Positions 10,980 to 22,727 of a DNA stretch of 64,000 nt are shown here, in pieces (the first letter of the stretch is position 1; the number at the start of each line of letters is the position of its first letter). This DNA comes from Macrocybe gigantea. Taxonomy: Eukaryota; Basidiomycota; Agaricomycetes; Agaricales; Callistosporiaceae. Below the pieces are notes generated by a model, which saw nothing but the letters and a program-made list of their open reading frames with translations, made no database searches and was not told where the DNA came from. The stretch is taken from NCBI GenBank assembly GCA_011319805.1, contig SJRY01000233.1:62001-126000 (forward strand). The letters run 5' to 3'. Position numbers and translations under genes: made by a program.

Positions 10980-11957
10980 ATGTCGTCGCGGGTCGTTCTA
11001 GTCACTGGCTGCACAACAGGAGGCATAGGCTTTGCTTTGTGAGGGAGCATATTTTCTCGCGCATTTCCAAAAGGCTGAACGTCTTGCAGGTGTGAAGAAT
11101 TTGCGCGTCAAGGGTGCAAAGTGTACGCCACCTCACGGCGGGTGGAAACCATTGGCGACTTTGGAATCGCAACGGTGCAAAAGCTGGCGCTCGATGTCAA
11201 CAGTGACGAAAATGTCAACAAGGTGGTCGAGCACATCATCAAGGCGGAAGGGCAGATAGACGTCGTTGTCAATAACGCGGGTTATTTTTGCGCAGGTGCG
11301 GACAGCGCGGGATGGATTCGACATGCAGCACTCATTTCATGCAGGTCCACTGATTGACCAATCGATGGACGATGTTGAGCAGATTTTCGAGACCAACGCC
11401 TTCGCTGCGCTGCGCATTGCAAAAAAAGTGATTCCTCACATGGCGAGACGCAAAAGTGGGACAATCGTGAACATTGGTTCGGTCGTGGGTGAAATGTGGG
11501 TGTAGCCTCTGATGTGGAAAAAGTCAGTGCTAAGTGAGATGCAGCGCTACTCCATGGAATGGCCTGTACTGCGCTTCGAAAGCGGCGTTGCAGAGCATCA
11601 GCGACGTGCTGTCATGGAGTGCAAGCCATTCAAGGTCTCGGTCCTGCACGTTGCTCCGGGTGCGGTGCGATCGAATATATCTGCCAACGGTGAAGCGCGC
11701 TTTCAATTGCCCAAAGACACGCTGTACGCGGCGTTCTTGGCCAACATCATGAAACGGGTCAACGCGAGCCAAGCACCCAATTCCATGCCGACCGAGACAT
11801 TTGCAAGAACGGTTGTTCGGAAGCCTTGGGGCCAAGCCCTGCTGGTTATCTGACGCTTGGAGGACATTCTTGGCTTTTTGTGATTTTCAAATGGCTTCCA
11901 AAGTCTTGGGTGTACTGGTTTCTGTGGAGAGTGTATTCAAAGGATGTATCGTATTGA
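10980..11957 (+). CDS. Short-chain dehydrogenase, AYR1-like (frame-interrupted)
   Basis: This is a Rossmann-fold reductase resembling 1-acyl-dihydroxyacetone-phosphate reductase Ayr1. The cofactor loop is MSSRVVLVTGCTTGGIGFAL, followed by YATSRR (NADPH preference), DVVVNNAG, the catalytic serine in NIGSVVGE, and YCASKAAL with the Tyr/Lys pair. The C-terminus (WLPKSWVYWFLWRVYSKD) looks membrane-associated, as in Ayr1. There are three introns. One missing base near 11612 (DVLS to MECKPFKVS) and another near 11823 (VVRK to LGPSPAGYLTLGG) interrupt the frame. It likely acts in ether/phospholipid precursor reduction on ER or lipid droplets, by homology. Confidence 0.8.
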
Positions 11958-12089
11958 TTTCCGTCTCTCACGTATCTAATTGCTTGGCGGCTTGTACCTA
12001 CATAGACTGCTCGCATTTTTTGATGGAAATCACGGGAGCGTGCTCAAGACACAGCCACAGGAGAGACTCGCCACCTTTGAACAAGAGCC

Positions 12090-12804
12090 ATGTCCAAGTA
12101 CCCAGACTACCTGTCGCCCAACGTCACACCGTCCAAGCTGTCCAAGGCTCAAAAGTCGCGAGCGCGACGCGAGCCTTCTGGAGTTTTCTCGCTGTTCCAG
12201 GCCCCACAAATTCAGCAATTCAAAGAAGCCTTTCAACTCATTGATCACGACAAGGATGGCTGGGTGAGCGAGAGCGACCTGAAAGAGATATTCACGAGCC
12301 TCGGTCTGAACATGAAATCGATGTTGTCGTATGGGGAGGCAGGCTGATGTGGCACCCTAGGCATCCCGCTATCCAAACAGATGATGGACGATCTTCTGAC
12401 CGCACGGCCTGGCGGATATGGGAAATCCATGGCGGTTTCGGACGATGGCTCGGCGGATCGAGGGATCAACTTTACGATGTTTTTGACGATGATGAGCGAG
12501 CGGCTGTTTGAATTTGACACCGAGGCGGAGCTGATTGAAGCCTTTGAATCGTTCGACGAGAGCGACAGGGGGATGGTGAAGGTGGAGGAAATGCGCAAAT
12601 GGCTGAGTGAAGTGGGAGAAAGGATGGATCAGTACGAGGTAAAAGACCTTGGCAGTGCCTGGTGTGATGATTGTGAAATTGACCATCGCACAGATCGACC
12701 GTTTTCTAAAGGGACCGTTCACGGACAGACAAGGCAATTTTAATTATCGAGAGTGGGTCAAGGTGTTGCGGGTGAACGACGAGGACGGAGGAGGAGAGCA
12801 GTAG
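12090..12804 (+). CDS. Myosin regulatory light chain (EF-hand)
   Basis: Three exons encode about 190 residues. After a basic N-terminus (KLSKAQKSRARREPSGVFSLF) comes an EF-hand with calcium ligands in DHDKDGWVSESDL. A second region (FESFDESDRGMVKVEEM) is a weaker hand, and the last (GPFTDRQGNFNYREWV) is degenerate. RARREPSGVFSLF resembles the phosphorylatable serine segment of type II myosin light chains. It likely serves the cytokinetic ring. The frame is clean. It could also be called a calmodulin-like or Cdc4-like light chain, but the N-terminal extension favours the regulatory type. Confidence 0.85.
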
Positions 12805-12933
12805 GTGGGGAAGTATTACATAATACACTTGGCGCCAAGCGGAGCCAAGCATTGTCTTGGCAGATTCTTGGCAACATTGCCAAGCCAGTTTTTGTGTTTT
12901 GGCCGTTCTTGGCACTGGACCATTTAAATTATC

Positions 12934-15319
12934 ATGTCTTCCAGAGACTTGGTTCCACTGGATGTCCTCGAGCACACCCTCCTGCCGCCTCCTCACAACT
13001 GGTTCTTCGACATGACCGCATCTCCTCCGTCCCAACCTTCTCCCCTTTCCGACTCCAACAAGTCCTCCGCACCCCCGGACGATACCCCGCCGGCTCACAA
13101 ATGTCTCTGGGTAGATTGCACCCGGTCCTTCATCGACCCTGAGGCTTTATACAACCATCTATGCAACGACCACATAGGTCGCAAGAGCACCAACAATCTT
13201 TGCCTTACCTGCAAGTGGAAGGATTGCGGAACTACTTGCGCCAAACGAGATCACATCACGAGTCACCTTCGAGGTATACTTTCTGATCCACGTCCTTGAC
13301 CGAGCAACGCTCGTACTGACTTTGCTGCAGTCCATACGCCATTGAAACCCCACGTCTGCGAGGTGCTGCGCAGCCCCTGATTTCATTTTACCCCCCTTGC
13401 TGACGCACCAAACTCAGATCTGCAAAAAGTCGTTCAAGCGTCCGCAGGATCTCAAGAAACATGAGAAAATTCACACCGAAGAGCATCATCAGCAGCACAA
13501 GCATTCGAAAGCCATCACCGTCGTAGATCCGATGTATGTCTCCAGAGTACGAGGCGAACAGAGCATGCCCGATAACAAAGGTAGCTTGTCTTGTTTCACG
13601 AGTCACACCTGCCACGCATTCAACGTTGTGTCTAGCTCGTGCCAAATCCCACTCCTCCACCAGTTCCAGCGGTATGATCTCTCTTCGACGTGTCATGGCT
13701 CTTGACACCTGACCTGTCGCTTAGGTTCTCAACTAGGAACTTTATCAACGCCTTCACCCGAACTAGATAATCTGCCTTCCCGACCTGTCCCTCACCGTTC
13801 GTCTGAACATGGCGTTTATCTTCAGACTCAGAACACGCCAATGTGGGATGCTGTCAGGCCCCCGACCAATTACGCACTGGGGTCAGCAGGTACCAAGCGC
13901 ACACATGACTACAACGTCGAGGACTTCTTCATGGATATGAAGAAACGTCGTGTCAACCCCTCATATGACTCCCGTGAGCAATCTCATTCCACTGTGGACG
14001 AACCCGTTTCTAAATGCAGGTCGGCGTGTGTAACAGGGATGGCCGAGAGGCTTAACAGCCTCTCGTTTTCCAACCAAAATGGAAACAATCTGTCCACTCA
14101 TTTCAATCCGCGCTCCGTGTCCTTGGACATTCGCACCCCCGAGGAGTTGGCGGCAGTCAACGAGTTCCTTCTGGCCCTCGGTAGAGACGTCTCGGCTACC
14201 AACATCCGCCAACAGCCCTCGCAACACCATCAGCTCCCTTCGCACAGTGCCACCTCGACCTCAATCCCACCAGAGTCATATTTTGATCCCGATAGCCTGA
14301 GCCAACTTGGCCTGGCGGGCATGCCTGGAATCCCAGATACGGGTTCTGCCTTCAACGAAGGGTCTTACGTCGGAAATCAGTCTCACTTCAACCCCTCCTA
14401 TAACCTGTCGCGACAGAATTCGCTTCACAACAATCACTTTGAACCAATGTACGGCAACCTCAACGGCACAACAGTGTCTTACCCAAACAGCGACTACGGT
14501 CATGCGTCACAACACAGCCGTCGCAGTTCCAAATTCATGCCAGGAACGCAGCCTTCGTTCCAAGGCCACCATTACAACCATTCTTCCCCCCACATCGAGG
14601 GCAGCTCACCGCACTCGGCCGGTTCGACCCCTATCAACACCACGCCTCCTCAGCTGCCGGTCTCTGTGCCAGACACCATGGCCGCCTTTGACTATCTCCA
14701 ATCTTCTCGCGGTCCTCCTCCTGTGCCACACCTGAACCGACCAGACTACATTCCGAAATCCATGCGCACCATCGTACCGCTCAAGAGCATACCTGGCTCC
14801 AAATCCAGTCGCGTCGAGCCTCTTGAACCCCGCCTCACCTCCGTGCACAGAGGACCGCCTGCCAAGCTCACTTCGTCGTCCGTCAGTTCCTCTGGGCCAT
14901 TATACCCGCTCCTCACCGATGGCGATTTCCAACTCAAATTGCCGCCTATGCAACGACCCTACAGGTCGCCTTCGCCCTCCGTTTCATCAAGGGAGTCTAC
15001 CCCGACGTCCTCTCATTCTTCGCCGTCGAACTCTCAGTCCACAGTCCTTCCCAGTCTCCGGTCCATCGCCTCACCTTCGATCAGACATTCTGCGGCCTCG
15101 GACGAATTGACTTCGGATATCGGAAGCATGGACCTTGAGAATGGCGACAAGGAGGCAACCAAGGCAGAACGTGCGCGACATTCGAAGCTGCTTCTCGAAA
15201 TGTTGGTGTTCATCAATACCGAATTTTTGCGCAATTATGGTCCGCCCTCTTCAATTTCAACACTTGACGCGAGGCCCATCTCTCCTGGCGTGCGTGATGT
15301 CGAAATGGCCGTTGCCTGA
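12934..15319 (+). CDS. pH-responsive transcription factor PacC/Rim101
   Basis: Three C2H2 zinc fingers lie near the N-terminus: [19 protein letters not shown], then [19 protein letters not shown], then [21 protein letters not shown]. This is the PacC arrangement. Downstream is the family signature [16 protein letters not shown], which marks the region near the proteolytic processing box. The rest is a long Ser/Pro/His-rich tail ending in RDVEMAVA. Four introns split the finger region; the last exon is open for almost 1.6 kb. In ambient-pH signalling the full-length protein is cleaved to an active form that binds GCCARG sites (family knowledge). The gene is clean and full length (about 700 residues). 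Confidence 0.93.
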
Positions 15320-15516
15320 CCCTTCTATCTTTCTTTTGTCGTGTTTGTACGTTGTATTTATGAACAATCTTCTTTACCCCACATGATAATATGATTTCCC
15401 ACCACTGGTTTGTTCAGCGCCCCTAGTGTGAATCGGAGACCCGGAAAAAATACATGATAACTGAGCGTAATATACAAATGATGTGTGAATAGATGCGAAA
15501 TGAACGCATTGATGAA

Positions 15517-18500
15517 TCAAGTGCGTTTCAATGTGAGCTTGATCTTTGGACCCAATCCGGACGGCGTAGGCGGTACAGCGTCGTCGTCTAGGGCAGACAT
15601 GGGAGGACTGGTGGCGAGGGGGGAGGGAACAGCAGCCGGAAAACCAAACGAACTAGACGAGGGTCCACGGTTGAAGGCAAGGCTAGAAGGGTTGTTTCCA
15701 CTGCTTGTCGCCGCACTGGCACCAGAGCCTAATGGTGCAGACGTAGACGCAGCTGCACCAGTGTTAAACTCTGCCCAGCGCGGGCATTTTCGGTTCGTTT
15801 CTTCATCATCTGTAAGTAAATTGAAAGAGCACTCTCTTAGCAAAGTACGTACTCATATGGCCCATTTGACCACAGTGGCCGCACCGTCGCTGGAGAGAAA
15901 GAATGCGTCAATTTCACAACAGAAAGCGGTTTTCGCGGTCAAGAGCGTACAGTAGTGTCGGGCTTAACAGGTCGATTGATTTGCATGGGTGTGCCTCCCT
16001 CTTTGACAATTTTGGCATTTTTGCGATGAAGACGTCGCTCTTGGTTCTTTTTCATGCGAGCAATCTCTTCCTCAAGCCTTGGATGGATGAAATCAGGACA
16101 ACAGCAATACAGCGAGGCTAATCCGATGCTTACCTCTTCTTCGCCCGTTTATCCTTGTCAATATCGCCGGTGGGCGCTAGGCTATCAGCGAGGGTCGCCT
16201 CTTCTTCCATGGCCTGCCTACTCTTGATATAGGCACGCAGGACTGCAGGATCCCTGATAATCTCGGTTCGCCATTCCCCATCGATCTACGGGCGGACATG
16301 TTCGTGGACTACACAAAAATATCAATGACGTGTGCACCTACCAATCGCTTGATTCGTAGGACCCTCCGACTACTTTCAGGCCCTATGCTCATCTCTCTAT
16401 CACGCTCGAGAGAAGAGCCTCTACTGAACGCCGGCGAAGGCGCAACCATTTGCTCCTGTGCTAGCAGCGGCATTGCTTGCATATAAGGAGTAATCTCGGG
16501 ACGCATAGATGGCTGTCTCATGATTTTCTTTGTGTCTTTGGCGTCTTCGTCGTCCGAAAGCTGAGGTTCGTCTTTTCTACTCAGCGAGTCAAACTGCGCC
16601 TTCCATATGCGCTCAATTTCAGACTTGTAGATGAGCTGCTGCTCAGCAACGTTATATCGGTGCGCTGACTTCGGTCGATTTTCCGCCTCGGCTGTATGAA
16701 GTTCCTAGTTTGGCCTTGTTAATACAGAGTCAGTAAGGAAGAGAACATACCAAGCTTCTGTTCGTAGTCTTCGCCGGCCTTGACGAAGATGTCCTTCATA
16801 GAGATGCGGATGAAACTGAAGGCTTCACCTCTGCCAGTGGGATCGCCTTCGCCATGCAGACGGAGCATTGCCTTGGCTTGTGTCGCGAAAAGAAAGTTTT
16901 TCGTCGTGATCCAAGGCGCAAGTTGCTGCTCAATAGAAAGCTTCGTTTCATCTCCATCTGCAACATCCGCCGTTTGACTGTAACCCGCATCTTGCAGGTG
17001 GCGCTGTCCGACTTGCATGCTTTCCGTCAAAACCACTTGTTCAGGTCCGACCATTTTCAACATATCTGCGTCACTTGGTATGCTCCAGTTTGGCTTCAGA
17101 CGCCAAAATCCTTGATGAGGACCCCGACGATGATATTCCATGAACTCCTGTTTAAAGGTGAGCCAAAAGTCATCGTCTATAAGTATGTGGCCCATGACCT
17201 TTAGTCTTTGCCTCATCTGTAATTCGTTCTGGTCGGGGAAGTATTTCATCAGTCTTGAAATTTTGAGTCGCTCTCCTGGACTCTTCTTGAGCAGCTTGAA
17301 TGCGATGATCTGAAGTCGATATTTGATTGTATTGGTGATCTTTCTGGAATGAGGACCAGGCACTTCCGTGACGGGATATGTCTGACCAATGACGAAGAGA
17401 TTCTTAATCTCGCGTAAGTAGTATTTCGTCTCCCCTTTGTAGGTTGTCCTGAATGAAAAGAACAAAACAATTTCGCATCATCTCCACATCTGAGATACTA
17501 GGAGCGCTTACCGAACGACGAGGAAGTCGGTAGGATAGGAATTGTGTCGAAATAGCGGAGCCCTTATGAGGTTATTATAGAGCGCTGGAACCGTTTGTCC
17601 AGGGTATACGTAGCCAAACTTCATGAATGGAGATTCGTCTTGAGGTTCCAAAACGAACGGTACCCCAAGGTCAGCCTGTGAAAACAGTGTCAGCAACAAC
17701 CTCGTACTTCGCTGACATCAGATACCTTGGGGATGTGCTCGTCTTTTTCGCTCTTCTTGCGATAATAATTCACGAGAGCACTTCCCATACCGAAATTAGG
17801 TATGATAGGCGGATGTTCTTCCTATTTCACTGTGAGTTTCGCGTGGTGCTCATATTAAATGAGGATCCTCACTGAATATTCCCATATAACGAAATTGCTG
17901 GTATCTCGCAGGCTGAGATCGCTAGTTTTGCGCAAGCCTTCTCCAACATTGCCACCTTTCCCAATTTTTCTCCCTGCTTTGTCCTTCTTCTTTTTCGCGG
18001 TTCGTACTTTGCTGAAGCGCAACTCGATATTCGAAGGAAATTGCAATGCAGGTCGATGGAATGAACGTGCCTCCTGCTTTGACAAGCGGGTTTTGTACTG
18101 GTTTCAGAAGAGTCAATGAGATTTGGTTGTTTAGTGGTGAATGAAATCAACTGACGAAAGGCAGCTGGAGTTTCTGTGCGGGATAGGCATGCTCCACAAC
18201 AAGCTGGCCAAAAGTTTGCCGTACGCGATGCCTCCCACCGTCTTTGGAAACTTCGTAAAAGTGGTCGTTGGAGATGTTAAATTTGTCCCGAGCTCCTGTG
18301 TCCGTTCGCAAACGCTTTCGTGGTCTGACGGTTTCAACTGAAGCAAAATAGTAGGTTATTGTCCGCAGGAACTACCACAAAAAAGCCTCACCGTTACGTT
18401 CTTCTGGAACTACGTCATCTTCGTGGTTGAACTCAATCTGCGTAAAATCCCGGAACGGCATATCCGGACCCCAGATAATACTCTGCGTCCAAATACCAGA

Positions 18501-19386
18501 CTCTAGTACTTTGTTGGCCGGCGTGGTGAGATTGTTGTTCTCTAAGACGACCGGTTGTCCAGACATATACTCGGGATCGAATACTATTTGATCTTCCCAG
18601 TTCGAGAGGAGAACAAGGTCGAAGCTGCGATCGTGAAGAGGCATGTTGACAGGCACATCTGTCCTGTCGCGATCCTGTCCCAAGATCAGCCATCGTTACG
18701 TGATTAGTGGACGAAAGGTACCTGTAGCGCGCGGCGAAGGTCAACTTCAACGCTTCCGGCTGATGCCACATCTTCTGCGCGTTTGCTCTCGACTTGGCGC
18801 TTGGTATCCCCAACCACTGTATCGAGGAAATTCTTCGGAACGTCCTTTTTACGTGGATATGAGGTCTCCACTGGAATATATGTAGTGAGACGAGGTTCAG
18901 AGGGTACGCTACGAATGGGATTCATACCAGCAAAAGGTCTCTTGGCCAGACGAGACTTTCTCGCATGTAGCCTTTAAACAATTCCGTAAAGTCCAACACA
19001 CTGTCTTTCTCGAACGCAGGGAATCGCTGGTAAACACTCTTTGGCCTCTCAACAAGGCGTTTGACAACACGGATACGCTTTTGTTTCTCGGGCATAGGAA
19101 GCGGCGATGATTCTTCCTCCTTAACGAGTGCTTTCCCAGACTCAGCTTCCTCTTTCATCTCCCTGTCGATTTCATCTTCCCAATCCTCTCCCTGCTCCGG
19201 TCCCACAACGTCTTCGTCGTCCCACTTGTCACTGTATATCTGGCCTGAGGAGAGAGCAGGAATGCCTGTTATCCCAAGCTGATTCGAGAGACCAGAACCG
19301 GATGGAAGGGAGAGGTTGCCCAATATGTGGTCTAGGGAGAAACCTGTCAGTGCGGAGACGGCATCGTTCTCCTCTTGCGCGGACAT
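15517..19386 (-). CDS. TAF1: TFIID subunit TAF1 (fungal, no bromodomain)
   Basis: This is the largest TFIID scaffold subunit. The acidic N-terminus (SDKWDDEDVVGPEQGEDWEDEID) precedes segments diagnostic of TAF1: WPRDLLL, SNWEDQIVF, GIWTQSIIWGP, the DUF3591 core (TYKGETKYYLREIKNLFVIG, VTEVPGPHSRKITNTIKYR, RLKISRLMKYFPDQNELQMR), and RAYIKSRQAMEEEATLAD. Near the C-terminus a CCHC zinc knuckle is assembled over an intron (RRCGHCGQMGHM-KTNRKCPRW). A short Pro/Ser tail ends GPKIKLTLKRT, with no bromodomains, as usual for fungi. There are about twelve introns; one (17148-17198) has 51 nt without a stop. One exon junction near 16711-16752 is off by one base (QKL to ELHTAEAENRPKS). Confidence 0.92.
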
Positions 19387-19480
19387 GGCGGTTGATGAGC
19401 AAGTTAATTTGGGTGTATATTATGTAATCCATGATTACATACAGTTGTCACATTTGACGCGCCTCTTCGACACCGTTCTA
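19387..19480. promoter_or_regulatory. Short divergent promoter of TAF1 and PA28
   Basis: Only 94 bp separate the two start codons. The interval is AT-rich (ATGTAATCCATGATTACAT is nearly palindromic, about 19415-19445). It carries TTGACGCGCCT at 19454-19464, which contains the ACGCG core and recurs in the SLD2 promoter. Confidence 0.4.
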
Positions 19481-20766
19481 ATGGACAAGGACTTGGCCAG
19501 TCGTGTCGAGGTGCATTTCACGCTGCTTGCTCCAGCCTAGCGTCTTCTGATGATGGCTCTAGGATTTTCGGAGAATCGTATCTTCTGCGGGCGAGAACAT
19601 CGTATTTGACAAATTCCCAAAAAAGGTTTGATCGCAGTCCACAACCCAAGGGCGCTAACGGATTTATCGCACTCGACAGATTCTGTGAGCTTTCTTTATA
19701 CCTTTTCACTCGGAATCTCAACTGCTTCAGAGAATTGCACGAACTGGTCGAGTCTACGTCAAACCCTGATTCTCCCTTTCATCAATCTCATGCAGAGTCG
19801 TCCACTGACCTCACAATATACCCTCATCCAACACAAACCTTGGCGGAAAGTGACGAGCCACAGTCTAAAAAACGTAAGAGAGAAAACGGCACCATTGTAG
19901 AAGAAGCTACACAAGCCACGTATCCGTCACAATATGGAGGACTAGGTCTTATGAGCAATCAACACATTTCTCAACATATCCACAGCCGCGTTAAGGAAGA
20001 ATGCGAGCAATTAGCATCAATGATTGTGAGTTCCTAACGGGCGAGGACAGTGTCACATAACCTTGGTACTTTAGGACGAAGTCAAGTTGTGGGTGTCCTT
20101 GACAATGCCGAAGTAATCCGTCCCCACCCTTCGTTATGTCGTTTTCACTCACCGGTTCACCTGTAAATGTTCTAGGATCGAAGAGTGAGTGAAACACTTC
20201 CAGGCTGTTATTCTTGCTTATAAAGGGGCACAGTGGAGATAATTTCGGTAAGATGGTGAATGACATCCTGGCGTCCAGATGCTGATACATTTGCCAAGGT
20301 GTGCAAATTCAAGAAGGTCTGTAGACTTGCGTGTACTACTGCCGACGGCTGACAAACAAGAGAACAGAGGTTCTTGGTGAACTGCATCGAGCGCAAGAGA
20401 GTGCATATAATTTGCGCGATGTCGCCAGGCAAGACTACCTTGCTCGCGCCAAAATCTGTTCGAAGAGAATTAAATACCCTCGCATCGAAGATTACAAGGT
20501 GAAAGTCTGGTATCTTGGTTGTGGATGACACGTCCTGATCATGTGTGCACACAGCTTGCCCTACAGGAACATGATGAGAAGCAACTGTACCAAGCAAGAC
20601 AACACCTCATTGACATCCGCAATATGTATGCGGTCTTGACCGATCTCATCCACAAAAACATATCCAAGGAAAGTTGGACTTTAGTTCACGTCTTCTTCTC
20701 ATCTCATTTTATTTCCTCCGATAGATCCGCAGCCCGAAAGCTAATAATAGTGTCGCACTGTACTAA
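19481..20766 (+). CDS. Proteasome activator PA28/REG-gamma homolog
   Basis: This is a heptameric 11S regulator of the 20S proteasome, probably nuclear like PSME3. The N-terminus MDKDLASRVE and ENIVFDKFPKK-IL-ELHELVE match helix 1. A linker with a basic nuclear-localisation-like KKRKREN follows. The C-terminal domain reads VKLWVSLTMPKIEDGDNFGV, LHRAQESAYNLRD, RAKICSKRIKYPRIEDY, DEKQLYQARQHLIDIRNMYAVL and HKNISK, ending NNSVALY, the tail that docks on the proteasome. Reconstruction needs exons of 5, 9, 14 and 18 nt (19680-19684, 20176-20184, 20234-20247, 20299-20316). One-base shifts appear near 19521 and 19577, and the last donor at 20669 reads GAAAGT instead of GT. Confidence 0.88.
19680..19684 (+). 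other. 5-nt microexon (ATTCT) of PA28
   Basis: It lies between ctcgacag and gtgagc. Joining FPKK (ending 19625) to ATTCT and then to the exon from 19731 gives FPKK-IL-ELHELV, which aligns residue for residue with FPKKLLELDSF of human PA28-gamma. Without it the frame fails. Confidence 0.7.
20176..20316 (+). other. Run of three tiny exons (9, 14, 18 nt) of PA28
   Basis: The exons are 20176-20184, 20234-20247 and 20299-20316, each with AG before and GT after. Together with flanking exons they encode PKIEDGDNFGVQIQEE, a conserved PA28 motif. Confidence 0.72.
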
Positions 20767-20780
20767 ACACATAATCCCAG

Positions 20781-22481
20781 TTACACGGAAATAGTTTTGA
20801 AGATGTTGAAGCCGTCTAATGCCGTACTTATGACTGTTCCAGGTATTTGAGGATGCCAGTGCACCTCTTTTATATCGTGTTGGCCTTGATGAACGAATAA
20901 CAACTGAGGGGGAACGGGCTGGTCTTCCAACATCGCGCCGGTTTCGTCCTCGTCCTGTTCTACGGCAAGATCCCAAATAGTGACTTGATCGTCGGCGCCG
21001 GATGCCGCAAATACAGAATCGTCTGTAGGGTGCCATTCAACAGATGTGATCTGTTGCTTGTGCCAGTTGAATGATGCAACTGGCGTGGAGGGTTGCGTGG
21101 TCCTAGAAAAGTCGTGAGCAGAGGGGAAAACAAAGACGAAGTTACATGAGAACGAAATTCGAGTTACCTTGCGGATTTAACATTCCTCAGGTCCCATGCA
21201 TTCAGAGCGCCATCGTCTCCTCCGCTAAGAAGTAAATATGCTGTCGACCTATTCCAGCTGATGACGTTTACGTCGCTTCCGTGTGCATTGTCGATGCCAG
21301 TAACGCTTTTCCGTCCCTTAACTCGTACATCCCATATCCGAATACTGCAATCCGCAGAGCACGATGCGAAGATGGTCTGCTCCGTCGGGCTCCATTGGAG
21401 ATCTTCGACGCTCGAGGTGTGGGATATGAATGGCTGCAAAGACGCAGTGAACCCAGAAGGGGTCGATGTTGTAAGATATATCTTTGAATGGATATCCCCC
21501 GTGACAAGTCGTAGCGAAGAGTCAGATGATGCCCAGTCCATGGCGAAACCTTCTGCTTTGCCGTGCGAATCAATGTAAAGACTGGCTTCTGCACTCGAGC
21601 TTTATCGTACGTATATCCCGGGACATCTAGAGACTCGATGAGCGGCCGTACGTCAAAAATATGTACCTTTCCAGTCTCCGCCCACGAGGCAACATGGTAA
21701 GGTTGAGATACGGGGGAAGAGGTTGAGATAACGGCTGCGTGCGTATCCTATTCACGCCACCAAGATGAGGTATTGATTTGGACTCGATGACCGGGTCTTC
21801 GTCCAGGTTGTCTTCGTCGTCGTCGTCGTCTTCGTCCTCCTCCTCCGAGTCTCACGGCGATAAAGAAAGAAATAAGTAAAGAAATATTAGGGTAGGAATA
21901 CGCTTACCGTTTCCCTTTTGCGTTCGATACAGCGAACTGAGTTTGTAGACAGAGAGGGTGTTGTTTTTCATCGATTCGGCTTGCGACCCAGACACGAGAT
22001 ACATTGTGGCAGGATAACGTTGACGCTCATCGCCGAGATTATCCCGTAACACATCGAAAGTTAGGCATGAACAATCGACGTCCAGACAATGCCGCATTAT
22101 GTATACCGAGTCATCTGGCTCTAGGATCTCGTCCTTTTCCAAGATGTGTCTGCCGGGAATGAAAACGCTCGGTGGAACGGGTTGCTCTTCGGATTCTTCG
22201 ACGGCGGGAAGCACTTCATCGACATCCATGTCTAAATTCCTGTATCGATAAGAGTTTGAATGCACACAAGATGAATTTCCTCTCACCGTCCTCTTTCTTC
22301 TCTCAGAACCGTCTACAACGTCCTCATCACTTTCGATTTCATCTTCCCAAGCATCCTCAAATTCTCCCATCTCGTCGGCAGGGACATTCTCTCTTTTTGG
22401 AGCGCCGGTCGATACTTTTGCAAACGATTGGCTAGGCTGAGTAGTCTGTGTGACAATTTCGGTGACGCTGCGTTTGGGCAT
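20781..22481 (-). CDS. RRB1: WD40 ribosome assembly chaperone RRB1/GRWD1 (frame-interrupted)
   Basis: This is the chaperone of ribosomal protein L3 in the nucleus. The N-terminus is [10 protein letters not shown], then an acidic segment ([15 protein letters not shown]), [31 protein letters not shown] and [15 protein letters not shown] second acidic run is encoded by a GAC/GAG repeat near 21800-21850. WD repeats follow: [88 protein letters not shown]. The end is [13 protein letters not shown] base is missing in the C5/G5 run at 21712-21716 and another near 21571. The stop is 15 bp from the stop of convergent PA28. Confidence 0.88.
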
Positions 22482-22679
22482 GGCTGCGTCGATCAGAGGC
22501 AGAGAGTTGAGGGTCACGGTGCTGTAAGATTATTTTTTCGTGATGACAGCCACGTGACATTACACTTTGAAATCGGTCCGATCAAATTCAGCAGTTATGA
22601 ATTTGATCAGACTAAGACAGTCTTTCCGTGAGTATGACGAGGCCTGGTGCCGAATCGCGTAGGCCTGCACTAGACCTGC

Positions 22680-22687
22680 TATAAAAG
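22680..22687 (+). promoter_or_regulatory. TATA box of the MAPEG gene
   Basis: TATAAAAG lies 41-48 bp upstream of the start codon at 22728, which allows a very short 5' leader. Confidence 0.45.
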
Positions 22688-22727
22688 ACCTGCTTCGTCC
22701 CATTCTGTCCTCAGAACCACTCCAGCC

